Assembly: GCA_050734185.1 (NCBI GenBank)
Contig: JBOHUE010000133.1
Coordinates: forward strand, 1-47,711
Reading direction: 5' to 3'
Source: JAFALX01 sp050734185
GTDB lineage: Bacteria > Chloroflexota > Dormibacteria > Aeolococcales > Aeolococcaceae
DNA length: 47,711 nt
Made by a program: the position numbers and the translations under genes. The notes beneath the pieces were generated by a model that was given only the letters and a program-made list of their open reading frames with translations, did no database searches and was not told where the DNA came from. Position 1 is the stretch's first letter. Each line of letters opens with the position of its first letter. Positions 35,202-42,864 of this stretch are shown in pieces.

Positions 35202-35243
35202 ATATCGTGGAGGTGGGCCGTCGTCAGCCCACAACATATCGTG
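35202..35243. repeat. Direct repeat ATATCGTG flanking a hairpin in the ftsA upstream region
   Basis: ATATCGTG occurs at 35202-35209 and 35236-35243. Between the copies is a perfect inverted repeat GTGGGC (35213-35218)/GCCCAC (35227-35232). The arrangement looks like a regulator site between the divergent ftsA and SRPBCC genes, but could be chance. Confidence 0.35.
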
Positions 35244-35301
35244 CGGGCCGGGCCTCGCTGCCCGGGCCTGGAGGCGCGGCCACGGCGTACGGTTGGGGCC
35301 A

Positions 35302-35871
35302 ATGTCGGCCGACTACCACTTCGTGACGCGCTGGCGGCTACCGGGCACGCGGCAGGAGGTGGTCGACGTGCTGAGCGATCCGGTTGACCTCGCCCGCTGG
35401 TGGCCGTCCGTCTACCTGACCGTGGAGCTGATCCATGAGGCCGGGCCCGACGGCTTGGGCCGCGAGGTCACCCTGTACAGCAAGGGCTGGCTGCCGTACA
35501 CCATCCGCTGGCGCTTCGTGACCACGAGCGATCGCGGGCTCGACGGCTTCTCGATCCGGGCCGAGGGCGACTTCGTCGGCACGGGGACGTGGGTGTTCAA
35601 GCAGGATGGCAATGACGTCGTCGCGCTGTACGACTGGCGCATCGCCGCCGCGAAACCGCTGCTGCGGCGCCTGACATGGGTGATGCGCCCGGCGTTCGGC
35701 GCCAACCACCACTGGGCGATGCGTCAGGGTGAGATCAGCCTCGGGCGCGAGCTGGAGCGGCGCCGGCTGGGACCGGACCGCGGCGGCGCGGTGCCGCCTC
35801 CACCGCAGCCGACGTTCACGTGGCTGCTCCCTCGCGCGACACGCGCGAGCCTGCGCGCAAAACATCTCTGA
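35302..35871 (+). CDS. SRPBCC (START-like) protein, 189 aa
   Basis: The N-terminal part reads ADYHFVTRWRLPGTRQEVVDVLSDPVDLARWWPSVYL, the standard opening of polyketide-cyclase/SRPBCC folds ('W.i.....vW..l.d...wp.w.'). Further strands are GREVTLYSKGWLPYTIRWRFVT, GTGTWVFKQDGNDVVALYDWRI and a long C-terminal helix. The fold has a hydrophobic cavity for a lipid or small molecule; no catalytic residues are recognisable. The C-terminal ~35 residues are basic and Pro-rich. It is divergent from ftsA and converges on an MDR dehydrogenase through a shared hairpin; there is no clear functional link to division. Confidence 0.8.
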   Translation: MSADYHFVTRWRLPGTRQEVVDVLSDPVDLARWWPSVYLTVELIHEAGPDGLGREVTLYSKGWLPYTIRWRFVTTSDRGLDGFSIRAEGDFVGTGTWVFKQDGNDVVALYDWRIAAAKPLLRRLTWVMRPAFGANHHWAMRQGEISLGRELERRRLGPDRGGAVPPPPQPTFTWLLPRATRASLRAKHL

Positions 35872-35880
35872 ACACACAAA

Positions 35881-35917
35881 CAGGGCCTCGCCACTGCACC
35901 TTCTGGACGAGACCCTG
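35881..35917 (-). terminator. Hairpin terminator between converging genes
   Basis: CAGGG-c-CTCG (35881-35890) pairs with CGAG-a-CCCTG (35908-35917), 9 of 10 pairs. On the minus strand it is followed by TTTGTGTGTT, so it best serves the MDR dehydrogenase gene, though it lies just 9 nt after the SRPBCC stop and may stop both. Confidence 0.6.
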
Positions 35918-36016
35918 CCGGCCGCAGCCCCTGTCGGGCCGCTGGAGCCCGCACACCGTAGCACCGGCTCGGCGCCGCGTCTACGGGTGCCGTGAGCACC
36001 GCCGCAGCGTGTTCGG

Positions 36017-37060
36017 TTAGATGAGGATGACCTTGCCGCGAAGCTCGCCGCGCTGCATCTCGGCGAACGCATCGTGGGCCTGTTCCATCGTGTACGTGGA
36101 GCCGATGAGGGGCTGGAGGCGGCCAGAGGCGCAGAGATCGACGAGCCGCCGCAGCTCGGCGCGCGTTCCCATGCTCGAGCCTGCGACGGTGACGTTGCGG
36201 TAGAAGACGCGGTTCAGCTGGGCGGGCGGGTTGTGCCCGCCGGTCGCGCCGGCGACGACCACGGTGCCGCCCGCGCGCACGGCGCGAAGGCTCAGCTCCC
36301 ACGTGGGATCGCCCACGGTTTCGATGACAGCGTCGACGCCCATGCCGCCGGTGCGAGCGATGAGCGCACGTGCGGTCTCGCGCTCGGGCGCGAACGCCTC
36401 GCGTGCGCCGAGCTCGACCGCCAGCGCGCGCTTGGACTCGTCGCGGGAGGTGGCGTACACGGTGATGCCGGCGATGGTGGCGAGCAGGATCGTGGCGGAC
36501 GCGACCCCCCCGGTGACCCCGTGCACGAGGACGGTCATCCCGGGCTGCAGCGCGGCGCGCGCGAAAAGCATGTGGTACGCGGTGAGGTACGCGGTGGGAA
36601 GGCATGCCGCGGCGTCGAAGCTCACCGAATCAGGGAGCGCGATGAGGTTCTCCGCCGGCACCAGCACCTGGTCCGAGAACGTGCCCGCGACCGGTGTTTC
36701 GCTGAACAGGCGCGCGGTGCGGCACGGCGCCGCCTCGTCGCCGCGGCACGCTGCGCAGTGACCGCAACGCACCACGCCGTGGACCACGACGCGCGCGCCC
36801 GGCTGGGGAACGTCCTCCGGCTGCTCGGGGTCCGTGTACCCGAACAGCGTGCCCGCGAGATCGCAGCCGAGCACGTGCGGCGGCACTATCGGCGTCGCCG
36901 ACACGCCGCGCAGCGTCCAGAGGTCGTGATGGTTGAGTGATCCGGCGGCGAAGTGGACCATTGCCCACCCGGGCCGCATCACCGCCTCGTCGACGTCACC
37001 GACCTCGAGGTTGGCCAGCGGATCCTCGCCTCCCGTCCGTGCTGCGTAGACGGCGCGCAT
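36017..37060 (-). CDS. MDR-family dehydrogenase/reductase (zinc-type fold)
   Basis: 347 aa. Medium-chain NAD(P)-dependent oxidoreductase. The N-terminal domain keeps the structural-zinc Cys set RCGHCAACRGDEAAPC (C-x2-C-x2-C-x7-C). At the catalytic-zinc site the usual Cys is replaced (SLNHHDLWTLRG) and the usual GHE reads LGCDLAG, so a catalytic zinc is probably absent, as in quinone-reductase-like members. The nucleotide site is VHGVTGGVASATILLA (GxxGGxxS type, often NADPH), then TSRDESKRALAVELGA, AVIETVG and GGTVVVAGATGG. The substrate cannot be predicted. It starts with ATG at 37060, divergent from metF with 81 nt between, and ends at a terminator. Confidence 0.88.
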   Translation of the reverse strand: MRAVYAARTGGEDPLANLEVGDVDEAVMRPGWAMVHFAAGSLNHHDLWTLRGVSATPIVPPHVLGCDLAGTLFGYTDPEQPEDVPQPGARVVVHGVVRCGHCAACRGDEAAPCRTARLFSETPVAGTFSDQVLVPAENLIALPDSVSFDAAACLPTAYLTAYHMLFARAALQPGMTVLVHGVTGGVASATILLATIAGITVYATSRDESKRALAVELGAREAFAPERETARALIARTGGMGVDAVIETVGDPTWELSLRAVRAGGTVVVAGATGGHNPPAQLNRVFYRNVTVAGSSMGTRAELRRLVDLCASGRLQPLIGSTYTMEQAHDAFAEMQRGELRGKVILI

Positions 37061-37141
37061 GGCGCTGGACCGTAGCAGACAGTGATCGCGGCCTCGCGGA
37101 CCGTGCCCTCAATCGGCGCCGGTGGGGCACGATATCGGGCA

Positions 37142-38029
37142 ATGCGGCTCGACCTCACGCCACACCCGCGACGTCCCGTCTTCTCGTTCGAGTTCTTCCC
37201 GCCCAAGAACGAGGCGGGCGAGGAGGCGCTGTTCCAGACGATCGCGCACCTTCGCGAGCTGGAGCCGACGTTCGTCTCGGTCACGTACGGCGCTGGTGGA
37301 TCGACGCGCACGCGCACCCTGGAGATGGTCACGCGCATCCGGCGCGAGACGAACATCGAGCCGGTGGCGCACATGACGTGCGCCGGCGCCACCGTCGCCG
37401 AGCTGCGCGGCACGCTCGACGCGCTCGTCGCGGCGGGCATCGACAACGTGCTGGCCCTTCGCGGCGACCCGGCCGACGGCGCCGAGAAGTTCGAACCGGT
37501 CCCCGGCGGGTTGGCGCACGGCCATGAGCTGATACGCCTCATCCGCGATCACTACGCGGTGTCCATCGGCGGCGCCTGCCACCCGGAGAAGCACCCGGAG
37601 TCGGAGCACGTGGACGCCGACGTCGGCTACGCCAGGCTCAAGGAGGAGTCGGGCGCCGACTTCTTGGTGACCAACCTCTTCTTTGACAACGAGGTGTACT
37701 TCGACTTCGTCGCCCGCGCGCGAGCGGGTGGGGTCACGGTGCCGATCATCCCGGGGATCATGCCGGTCACCAACGTCGACCAGATACGGCGCTTCACCAC
37801 GAAGATCGGCGTGCGCATTCCCGCGTCGCTGCTGGAGCCGCTGGAGGGACGAAAGGAGGATCCGGACGCCGTCCTGCAACTCGGTGTCGCCTGGGCCACC
37901 CTGCAGTGCGCGGAGCTGCTCGAGGGCGGAGCACCGGGCATCCACTTCTACACGCTCAACCGCTCGCCGGCGACGCGCGCGATCCTCACCGCACTGCGGG
38001 CCACGCGCCCGTGGGACCGTCGCCGCTAA
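37142..38029 (+). CDS. metF: 5,10-Methylenetetrahydrofolate reductase
   Basis: 295 aa. FAD-dependent TIM-barrel enzyme reducing 5,10-methylene-THF to 5-methyl-THF for methionine synthesis. Start chosen at ATG 37142 (MRLDLTPHPRRPVFSFEFFPPKN), matching the family N-terminus; the open frame to 37082 adds an unlikely leader. Conserved: EFFPPKNEAGE (catalytic Glu), VSVTYGAGGSTRTRTLE, VAHMTCAGAT, NVLALRGDPADG (the Asp contacting FAD/folate), FLVTNLFFDNEVYFDF, PGIMPVTN. GIHFYTLNRSPAT is the usual C-terminal motif. It is inserted between ftsQ and ftsA on the strand opposite to the dcw genes and ends 33 nt before the ftsQ stop. Confidence 0.97.
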   Translation: MRLDLTPHPRRPVFSFEFFPPKNEAGEEALFQTIAHLRELEPTFVSVTYGAGGSTRTRTLEMVTRIRRETNIEPVAHMTCAGATVAELRGTLDALVAAGIDNVLALRGDPADGAEKFEPVPGGLAHGHELIRLIRDHYAVSIGGACHPEKHPESEHVDADVGYARLKEESGADFLVTNLFFDNEVYFDFVARARAGGVTVPIIPGIMPVTNVDQIRRFTTKIGVRIPASLLEPLEGRKEDPDAVLQLGVAWATLQCAELLEGGAPGIHFYTLNRSPATRAILTALRATRPWDRRR

Positions 38030-38043
38030 CGCGCCCGCGCGTT
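38028..38043. terminator. Small inverted repeat between metF and ftsQ
   Basis: AACGCG-cccg-CGCGTT forms a perfect 6-bp stem with a 4-nt loop beginning at the metF stop. It is short and without a U run; a possible bidirectional terminator for two converging genes. Confidence 0.3.
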
Positions 38044-38062
38044 CAGGGCGCGGCCGGCGGCG

Positions 38063-39187
38063 TCAGTGCGGAGCGGCGGTTGCAGAAGCTGCGGGCGCAG
38101 TGGAGAAGGATGCCGGCGGAGCCCCCGAGGCGCTCGCACTCGGACGTGGCGACGCGCTCGGCGACGGCTTGGGCGTGGGCGTCGGTAGCGCGTTGGGCAC
38201 GGGGATAGCAGCCGCCGCGGGCGGCCCCGAGGGCGCCGCGGCCGCCTGAACTGCTGCCTGCACCTCAGCTGGTAGCCCAGGTTTGCCGCCCACGGCGGGG
38301 GCCGCGGCGTCCTCGAGGTCGACGTATCCGAAGGTCGGGTGGTTGAAGTCCAGGGCGCCGCGGAGCGCGGCCAGCGCCGCGATCTGCGCGGGCAGCTGCG
38401 CCATCGCGTCCTGGGTGTCGAGGTGGCCGAGCACGGCTTCCCATCCTGAGCCGGCCCACAGCGACAGGACGTCGTCGACGCCCCACTGATACGCGGCCAC
38501 GCGCCCGCCGAAGACCGCCGGAAAGCGCTGCGCGATCGTCGACAGATCCTGGATCAGGGTGGGGTCGATCGGCGCGGTGGAACCCGCGCGGTCGTCGATC
38601 AGCGGAATGGCACCCGCGGCCAGCGCCGCGGGCACCGCCGTCACGGGAAGTGTCGCGCCATTGACGGCAACCAGCGTGTCGACGCCGTCGCGGCGCACGC
38701 GCAGCGCGACCTGACGCTCAATCACCGATATGTGGAGCGACGCGGGCAGCGTCGTGCTCACGTCGGCGCTCGCGACCCACGGCATCGCCTCGATGCGTCC
38801 CCGGATCCCCTGCGTGTCAACCGTGAAGACGCTCTGGTGCGGGACGGCGGCGGCGTTGAGCACGTCCTGCTCGCGCAGCAGGTGCAGCCCAGTCACCTGG
38901 GCGCCCGTGACCTGAAAGACCGGAAGGGTCAGCGCGAGGACGAGCAGCACCACCTGCAGCAGCACGAGCGCTGCCGCAACGATCCGCCGCACCGTGGGCC
39001 GGCGCACACGCTCGGTGGGAGCGGGTCTCGGCCGTGCATGCGACCGCGGCCGGCCCGACGGGCGCAGATGCACCCCGGCGACCGCCTGGAAGCGCTTCGC
39101 ACGGCGCGGCCGGTCGAGGATCGAGACTGCTTCGGCGCGAGCCGCGGCGCGTTGCTGATCGCGGTCGTCGCGAACCGCGGTGCTCAT
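38063..39187 (-). CDS. ftsQ: Cell division protein FtsQ/DivIB, with long low-complexity tail
   Basis: 374 aa. Bitopic divisome protein. Cytosolic basic N-terminus (~70 aa, many Arg), a single membrane helix (IVAAALVLLQVVLLVLALTL), then an extracytoplasmic POTRA domain (VFQVTGAQVTGLHLLREQDVLNAA...; RIEAMPWVASADVSTTLPASLHISVIERQVAL, the classical FtsQ 'P.v..a.v....p.tl.i.v.Er.p.a' pattern) and a beta domain. The C-terminal ~85 residues are Ala/Pro/Ser/Thr-rich (ALPTPTPKPSPSASPRPSAS) and disordered, an addition beyond the usual ~260-290 aa. It follows the membrane-fused murF by 88 nt and is the last gene of the upstream dcw block. Confidence 0.9.
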   Translation of the reverse strand: MSTAVRDDRDQQRAAARAEAVSILDRPRRAKRFQAVAGVHLRPSGRPRSHARPRPAPTERVRRPTVRRIVAAALVLLQVVLLVLALTLPVFQVTGAQVTGLHLLREQDVLNAAAVPHQSVFTVDTQGIRGRIEAMPWVASADVSTTLPASLHISVIERQVALRVRRDGVDTLVAVNGATLPVTAVPAALAAGAIPLIDDRAGSTAPIDPTLIQDLSTIAQRFPAVFGGRVAAYQWGVDDVLSLWAGSGWEAVLGHLDTQDAMAQLPAQIAALAALRGALDFNHPTFGYVDLEDAAAPAVGGKPGLPAEVQAAVQAAAAPSGPPAAAAIPVPNALPTPTPKPSPSASPRPSASASGAPPASFSTAPAASATAAPH

Positions 39188-39275
39188 GAGGATGTGTGCA
39201 TGGACGTGGAGTGGGACGGTGGTGGTGCGTCGGGATCTCGATTATGGCCCAGGGTCAGGCGCTGCGACCGCGCTC

Positions 39276-40919
39276 TCAGACGCCCGCGAGGTACGTGTCG
39301 GGCAGGTCGTTGGCGAACAGCACCGTGTCACCGGCACGCGTGATGCGCCCGATGATGGCCGTCGCCTCGGGGAGGCTTCGCGCGAGGTGGATTCGCTCGG
39401 GCGACATGCCGCCGGCGCGCAGCCCGGCCTGCAATGCCGCCGCGGGGCGCGCGTCCATGACGATCACGTGGTCACACACCGTCGCGGCGTGCTCGCCGTA
39501 GCGGCGATTCTCGGTGTCCTCGACGGGTCCCAGCTCCACCAGCCCCGGCGTAACAAGCACCTTGGCGCCGTTCATCGCCGCGAGGACATCGAGCGCATCG
39601 TGCACGCCCACCGGATTCGCGTTGTAGGAGTCGTCGATGACGCGCACCGGACCGGTCTGCGGCATCGACTGCAGGCGGTGCTCCACCGGCTGCAGATGCG
39701 CGGCCGCCTCGACCGCGGCGTCGAGCCCATGGCCGAGGTGGTGCACGACGGCGAGCGCGACGGTGACGTTGAGCACCTGATGGCGGCCCAGCAACGGGAT
39801 GGAGACCGCGCGCTCGACCTTCTGTTGTGGCCATGACCAGCGAAAACTCGCGCCGCGCGCGTCGATGACGATGTCGGACGCGGTGACGTCGGACCCGCGA
39901 GAGTCGCCGGCAACGCCGTAGCGCACGACGGTGCGCCCTTCTCCCGCGGCGCGGGCCGCGAGCGCCGTGCCTCCCTCATCGCCGGCGTGGATGAAGGCGG
40001 TTCCGTCCGCCGGCAGCGCCTGCACCACCTCGTACAGGGCGTCGCTGATGGCCTGCATGTCGCCGAAGCGCTCCAGATGCTGCGGCCCCACCGACGTCAG
40101 CACGGCGAAGGACGGATGCACCAGATCGCCCATCGCGGCGATCTCTCCCCTGGCGTACGCGTCCATCTCGACGATGAACAGACGGTGCGAGGCGGCGAGA
40201 TCCTCGTTGATCACGCGCGTCACTCCCATGAGCGTGTTGAAGCTCTTGCGCGTGGGCAGGACCTCGACCTGACCTGCGAGCAGCTGCGCCAGGATGTGCT
40301 TGGTGCTGGTCTTGCCGTAGCTCCCCGCCACCGCCACGACCAGCGGCGACAGCTCGCGGACGCGCGCTCGCGCTGTGCGCAGGTAGCGGCGCCGGATCGC
40401 GGCCTCGACCGGCCGCAACGACTGATCTGCGGCGACGAGCAGAACCTGACTCACGACCGGCACTGCCGCGAGCGGGGCGATGCACAGGATCGCGGCCGCC
40501 GGCCATGCGCCGGTGATGAGGAGCGCGGCGACCCCCGCGGCCAGCACCACCGCGTATGCCGCGGACACACCCAGGATGCGCCGCATGCGCGCCGTCAGGA
40601 CCAGCGGTCGCTTCGCCTCGGCCCAGCGCCAGAGCAGTGCTGCGCTCAGCGACGCAACGAGCCACCCGGCGGCGACGATGCGCTCGCCGAGGGCGTGGGT
40701 GAGCAGCGCGCTGACGAGCGCGGCCACCGACACCGTGGCGGCGGCGACGACCGAGCGGTGCGCGATCCAGCCGCGCGTCATCCCCCAGCGAACGAATCGC
40801 GCCTGCTCGTACTCCTCTATCTGCAGCATGCGCGCCGCGACCAACGTCACCGGAGCCGCACGCGCCAGCCACGCGAGAGCGGCGAGCACCACCAGCAGCA
40901 GCGTCAGCGCATCGCTCAT
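39276..40919 (-). CDS. murF: Membrane-fused MurF-type Mur ligase, 547 aa
   Basis: Start ATG 40919, overlapping the hydrolase stop as ATGA; the longer frame upstream is a shadow. Residues ~1-175 form about six membrane helices (DALTLLLVVLAALAWLA; HRSVVAAATVSVAALVSALL; AAYAVVLAAGVAALLIT; AAILCIAPLAAVPVVSQVLL). The rest is a Mur ligase: P-loop AGSYGKTSTKH, SFNTLMGVTRVINEDL, TSVGPQHLERFG, and VIDDSYNANPVGVHDALDVL, the MurF hallmark (DDSYNANP). VTPGLVELGPVEDTENRRYGEHAA matches the C-terminal domain. MurF adds D-Ala-D-Ala to UDP-MurNAc-tripeptide; ddl lies two genes upstream. Standard MurF (~450 aa) is soluble. Another murF might lie outside the window, so this could be a second ligase. Confidence 0.85.
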   Translation of the reverse strand: MSDALTLLLVVLAALAWLARAAPVTLVAARMLQIEEYEQARFVRWGMTRGWIAHRSVVAAATVSVAALVSALLTHALGERIVAAGWLVASLSAALLWRWAEAKRPLVLTARMRRILGVSAAYAVVLAAGVAALLITGAWPAAAILCIAPLAAVPVVSQVLLVAADQSLRPVEAAIRRRYLRTARARVRELSPLVVAVAGSYGKTSTKHILAQLLAGQVEVLPTRKSFNTLMGVTRVINEDLAASHRLFIVEMDAYARGEIAAMGDLVHPSFAVLTSVGPQHLERFGDMQAISDALYEVVQALPADGTAFIHAGDEGGTALAARAAGEGRTVVRYGVAGDSRGSDVTASDIVIDARGASFRWSWPQQKVERAVSIPLLGRHQVLNVTVALAVVHHLGHGLDAAVEAAAHLQPVEHRLQSMPQTGPVRVIDDSYNANPVGVHDALDVLAAMNGAKVLVTPGLVELGPVEDTENRRYGEHAATVCDHVIVMDARPAAALQAGLRAGGMSPERIHLARSLPEATAIIGRITRAGDTVLFANDLPDTYLAGV

Positions 40920-41677
40920 TCGCGCGTGCTCAGCAGCGAATCGACGACGCGGCAGAACCGTTGCGCCTGCTCGAGGTACGCGAAGTGCCCGGCGCCCTCG
41001 AACACGACGAGCCCGGCGTCCGGAATCAGCCGCTCCATCTCGCGGCCATTGGCAAGCGGTGTCTCCGTGTCGTGATCGCCCCAGACGAGCAGCGTCGGCG
41101 CGGCGATCCGCGGCAGCAGCGGGCGCAGGTCCTGGTTGACCAGGCGCACCAGTGTTGCGCGCATCACTCCGGTGGCGGCGCGGTAGTCCTCGGAGCCGCG
41201 TCGGTCCGCACGACGCCGCGCCGCTGTGCGCAGCGGCGCGGGGAAGACTGATGACCGCTCCACGCCGCGCAGCGCCTTGTAGGTGCCGACCGCGAACCGC
41301 TGCCGCACCCCGCGATGCGGTGGAATCCCGGCGCTGGAGGTCAGCACCACGTGTCGCACGCGATGCGGATGCTGCGCGGCGAGCACGATGGCGATGCGCC
41401 CGCCGTTGGAGTGGCCGATGACGTCGCAGCGCTCGACGCCCAGACGGTCGAGCAGTGCGAGCGTCCACGTCGCGTACTCGTGCGCCGACCACGCGACTGG
41501 TGGCTGCGGAGTCGCGCCGAAGCCGGGCAGGTCGGGGACGATGAGCGTCCGCCCGGGCTGCAGAGCGTTCAGCAGCGGTGCGAACAGCTCCGCCGTCGCA
41601 CCCCAGCCGTGCAGCATCAGCAGTGGGGCACCCTCGCCGCGCACGGTCACGCTCGCCAGCGGCAGCTCGGCCGTCAC
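40916..41677 (-). CDS. Alpha/beta-fold hydrolase between ddl and murF
   Basis: 253 aa from the GTG at 41677, which follows the ddl stop by 5 nt; the longer frame overlaps ddl. Alpha/beta hydrolase: oxyanion-hole segment PLLMLHGWGATAELFAPLL, nucleophile elbow GHSNGGRIAIVLA (Ser), acid Asp in LLVWGDHDTETPL and catalytic His in GAGHFAYLEQ, so the triad is intact. The cap region (RQRFAVGTYKALRG...) is Arg-rich. No signal peptide is present, so it is cytosolic. It overlaps murF by 4 nt and is thus translationally coupled to cell-wall genes; the substrate might be a peptidoglycan precursor or lipid, but that is inference from position. Confidence 0.85.
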   Translation of the reverse strand: MTAELPLASVTVRGEGAPLLMLHGWGATAELFAPLLNALQPGRTLIVPDLPGFGATPQPPVAWSAHEYATWTLALLDRLGVERCDVIGHSNGGRIAIVLAAQHPHRVRHVVLTSSAGIPPHRGVRQRFAVGTYKALRGVERSSVFPAPLRTAARRRADRRGSEDYRAATGVMRATLVRLVNQDLRPLLPRIAAPTLLVWGDHDTETPLANGREMERLIPDAGLVVFEGAGHFAYLEQAQRFCRVVDSLLSTRE

Positions 41678-41682
41678 CGGCG

Positions 41683-42864
41683 TCAGTCCGGCGGCCGCCC
41701 GGTCAACAACCACGTGTCGATCGAGTATGCGGTGCGCTCGCGGGCCGCGTGCCGTGCCTGTGCCATGTCGATGAGCTCGGTGATCAGCTCGCCGAGCGAC
41801 AGCCCCGCGGGCTCCCACAGATGAAACGCGAGCGACCCCGGCACCGTGTTGATCTCGTTGACGATCACGGACTCGTCATCCGTGTCGACGAAGCAGTCGA
41901 TGCGCGCCACGCCGGCGGCGTCGATGGCGCGGAACGCCCTCATTGCCGTGTCCTGCACCCGGTCCGTCAACGAATCGCCGAGCGGTGCGGGCACCAGTCG
42001 CTGCGAGGCTGACTTGCCGCCGGCGAGCGTGGGCGCCGCCGCCTTGCCGCCCTTGCTCAGGTACTTGTCCTCGTACGTCAGGAGCCCTCCGGCCTTGGGT
42101 TGCTCGCACACCGAGGCGTGCACCTCCTCCCCCTCGCCGAGCACGGCGCAGTTGATCTCGGTCGCATCGTCCTGAGCGGGCTCGATGAGACACCGTGTGT
42201 CGTACGCAAGCGCGACCTCCACTGCATCGCGGAGCTGCTCCTGCGACTCCGCTCGCGACACACCGATGCTGGAGCCGAGCGACAGTGGCTTGACGTACAC
42301 CGGATAGCCGAAGCGGCGCTCGCACTCGGCGACGACGCCGGCGGCGTGCGCGTCCCAGGCGGCACGGCGTACGAGCACGTCGTCGACCACGGTCAGCCCC
42401 GCGGCACGGAACGCGTCCTTCATCAGCCGTTTGTCCATGCTCAGCGCCGCCGCTGCAACGCCGCAGCCGCTGTACGCCAGGTTGTTCAGCTCGAACAGCC
42501 CCTGCAGGGTGCCGTCCTCGCCGTTGCTGCCGTGCACCAGCGGCAGGGCGACGTCGAGCTGAGCGGCAAGCCGCGGCGCGCCGCTGAGCAGCCCGCGGCG
42601 TCCCTCGACGGGAGTGAGCTGACCGCGCGCGTCGGGCTCCGGGCGCAGGCTCACCCGCGTCGCATCGCCGAGCATCCGGTCGATGTCGCGATAGGAATCG
42701 ATGTCTGTGAGCGCGTCGCCCGTGTACCACGCGCCGTTCTTGGTGATGTACACCGGCACCGCGGTGAGGCGAGACGAGAACGCAGCAATCGCCTGCAGCG
42801 CGGTGATGACCGACACCTCGTGCTCCACCGAGCGCCCGCCGAAGAACACGCCCACGGTGGTCAT
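41683..42864 (-). CDS. ddl: D-alanine-D-alanine ligase, divergent type
   Basis: 393 aa (usual Ddl 305-365). ATP-grasp enzyme making D-Ala-D-Ala for MurF. Present: FFGGRSVEHEVSVITALQ, HGSNGEDGTLQGLFELNNLAYSG, MDKRLMKDAFRAAG, YVKPLSLGSSIGVSRA, and the metal-binding NEINTVPGS. Unusual: the segment after the metal motif reads SLAFHLWEPAGLS rather than the usual GFTxxSxYP, and the omega loop reads TYEDKYLSKGGKAAAPT rather than DYxAKY. A C-terminal ~25-residue tail follows. Such variation around the second D-amino-acid site leaves open D-Ala-D-X specificity. It overlaps murB by 4 nt (ATGA). Confidence 0.92.
   Translation of the reverse strand: MTTVGVFFGGRSVEHEVSVITALQAIAAFSSRLTAVPVYITKNGAWYTGDALTDIDSYRDIDRMLGDATRVSLRPEPDARGQLTPVEGRRGLLSGAPRLAAQLDVALPLVHGSNGEDGTLQGLFELNNLAYSGCGVAAAALSMDKRLMKDAFRAAGLTVVDDVLVRRAAWDAHAAGVVAECERRFGYPVYVKPLSLGSSIGVSRAESQEQLRDAVEVALAYDTRCLIEPAQDDATEINCAVLGEGEEVHASVCEQPKAGGLLTYEDKYLSKGGKAAAPTLAGGKSASQRLVPAPLGDSLTDRVQDTAMRAFRAIDAAGVARIDCFVDTDDESVIVNEINTVPGSLAFHLWEPAGLSLGELITELIDMAQARHAARERTAYSIDTWLLTGRPPD

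Noticed and set aside
35186..35210. Telomere-like GGGGTTTTGGGG on the minus strand as a G-quadruplex
   Set aside because: Only two G tracts of four plus scattered Gs; too few for a clear quadruplex.
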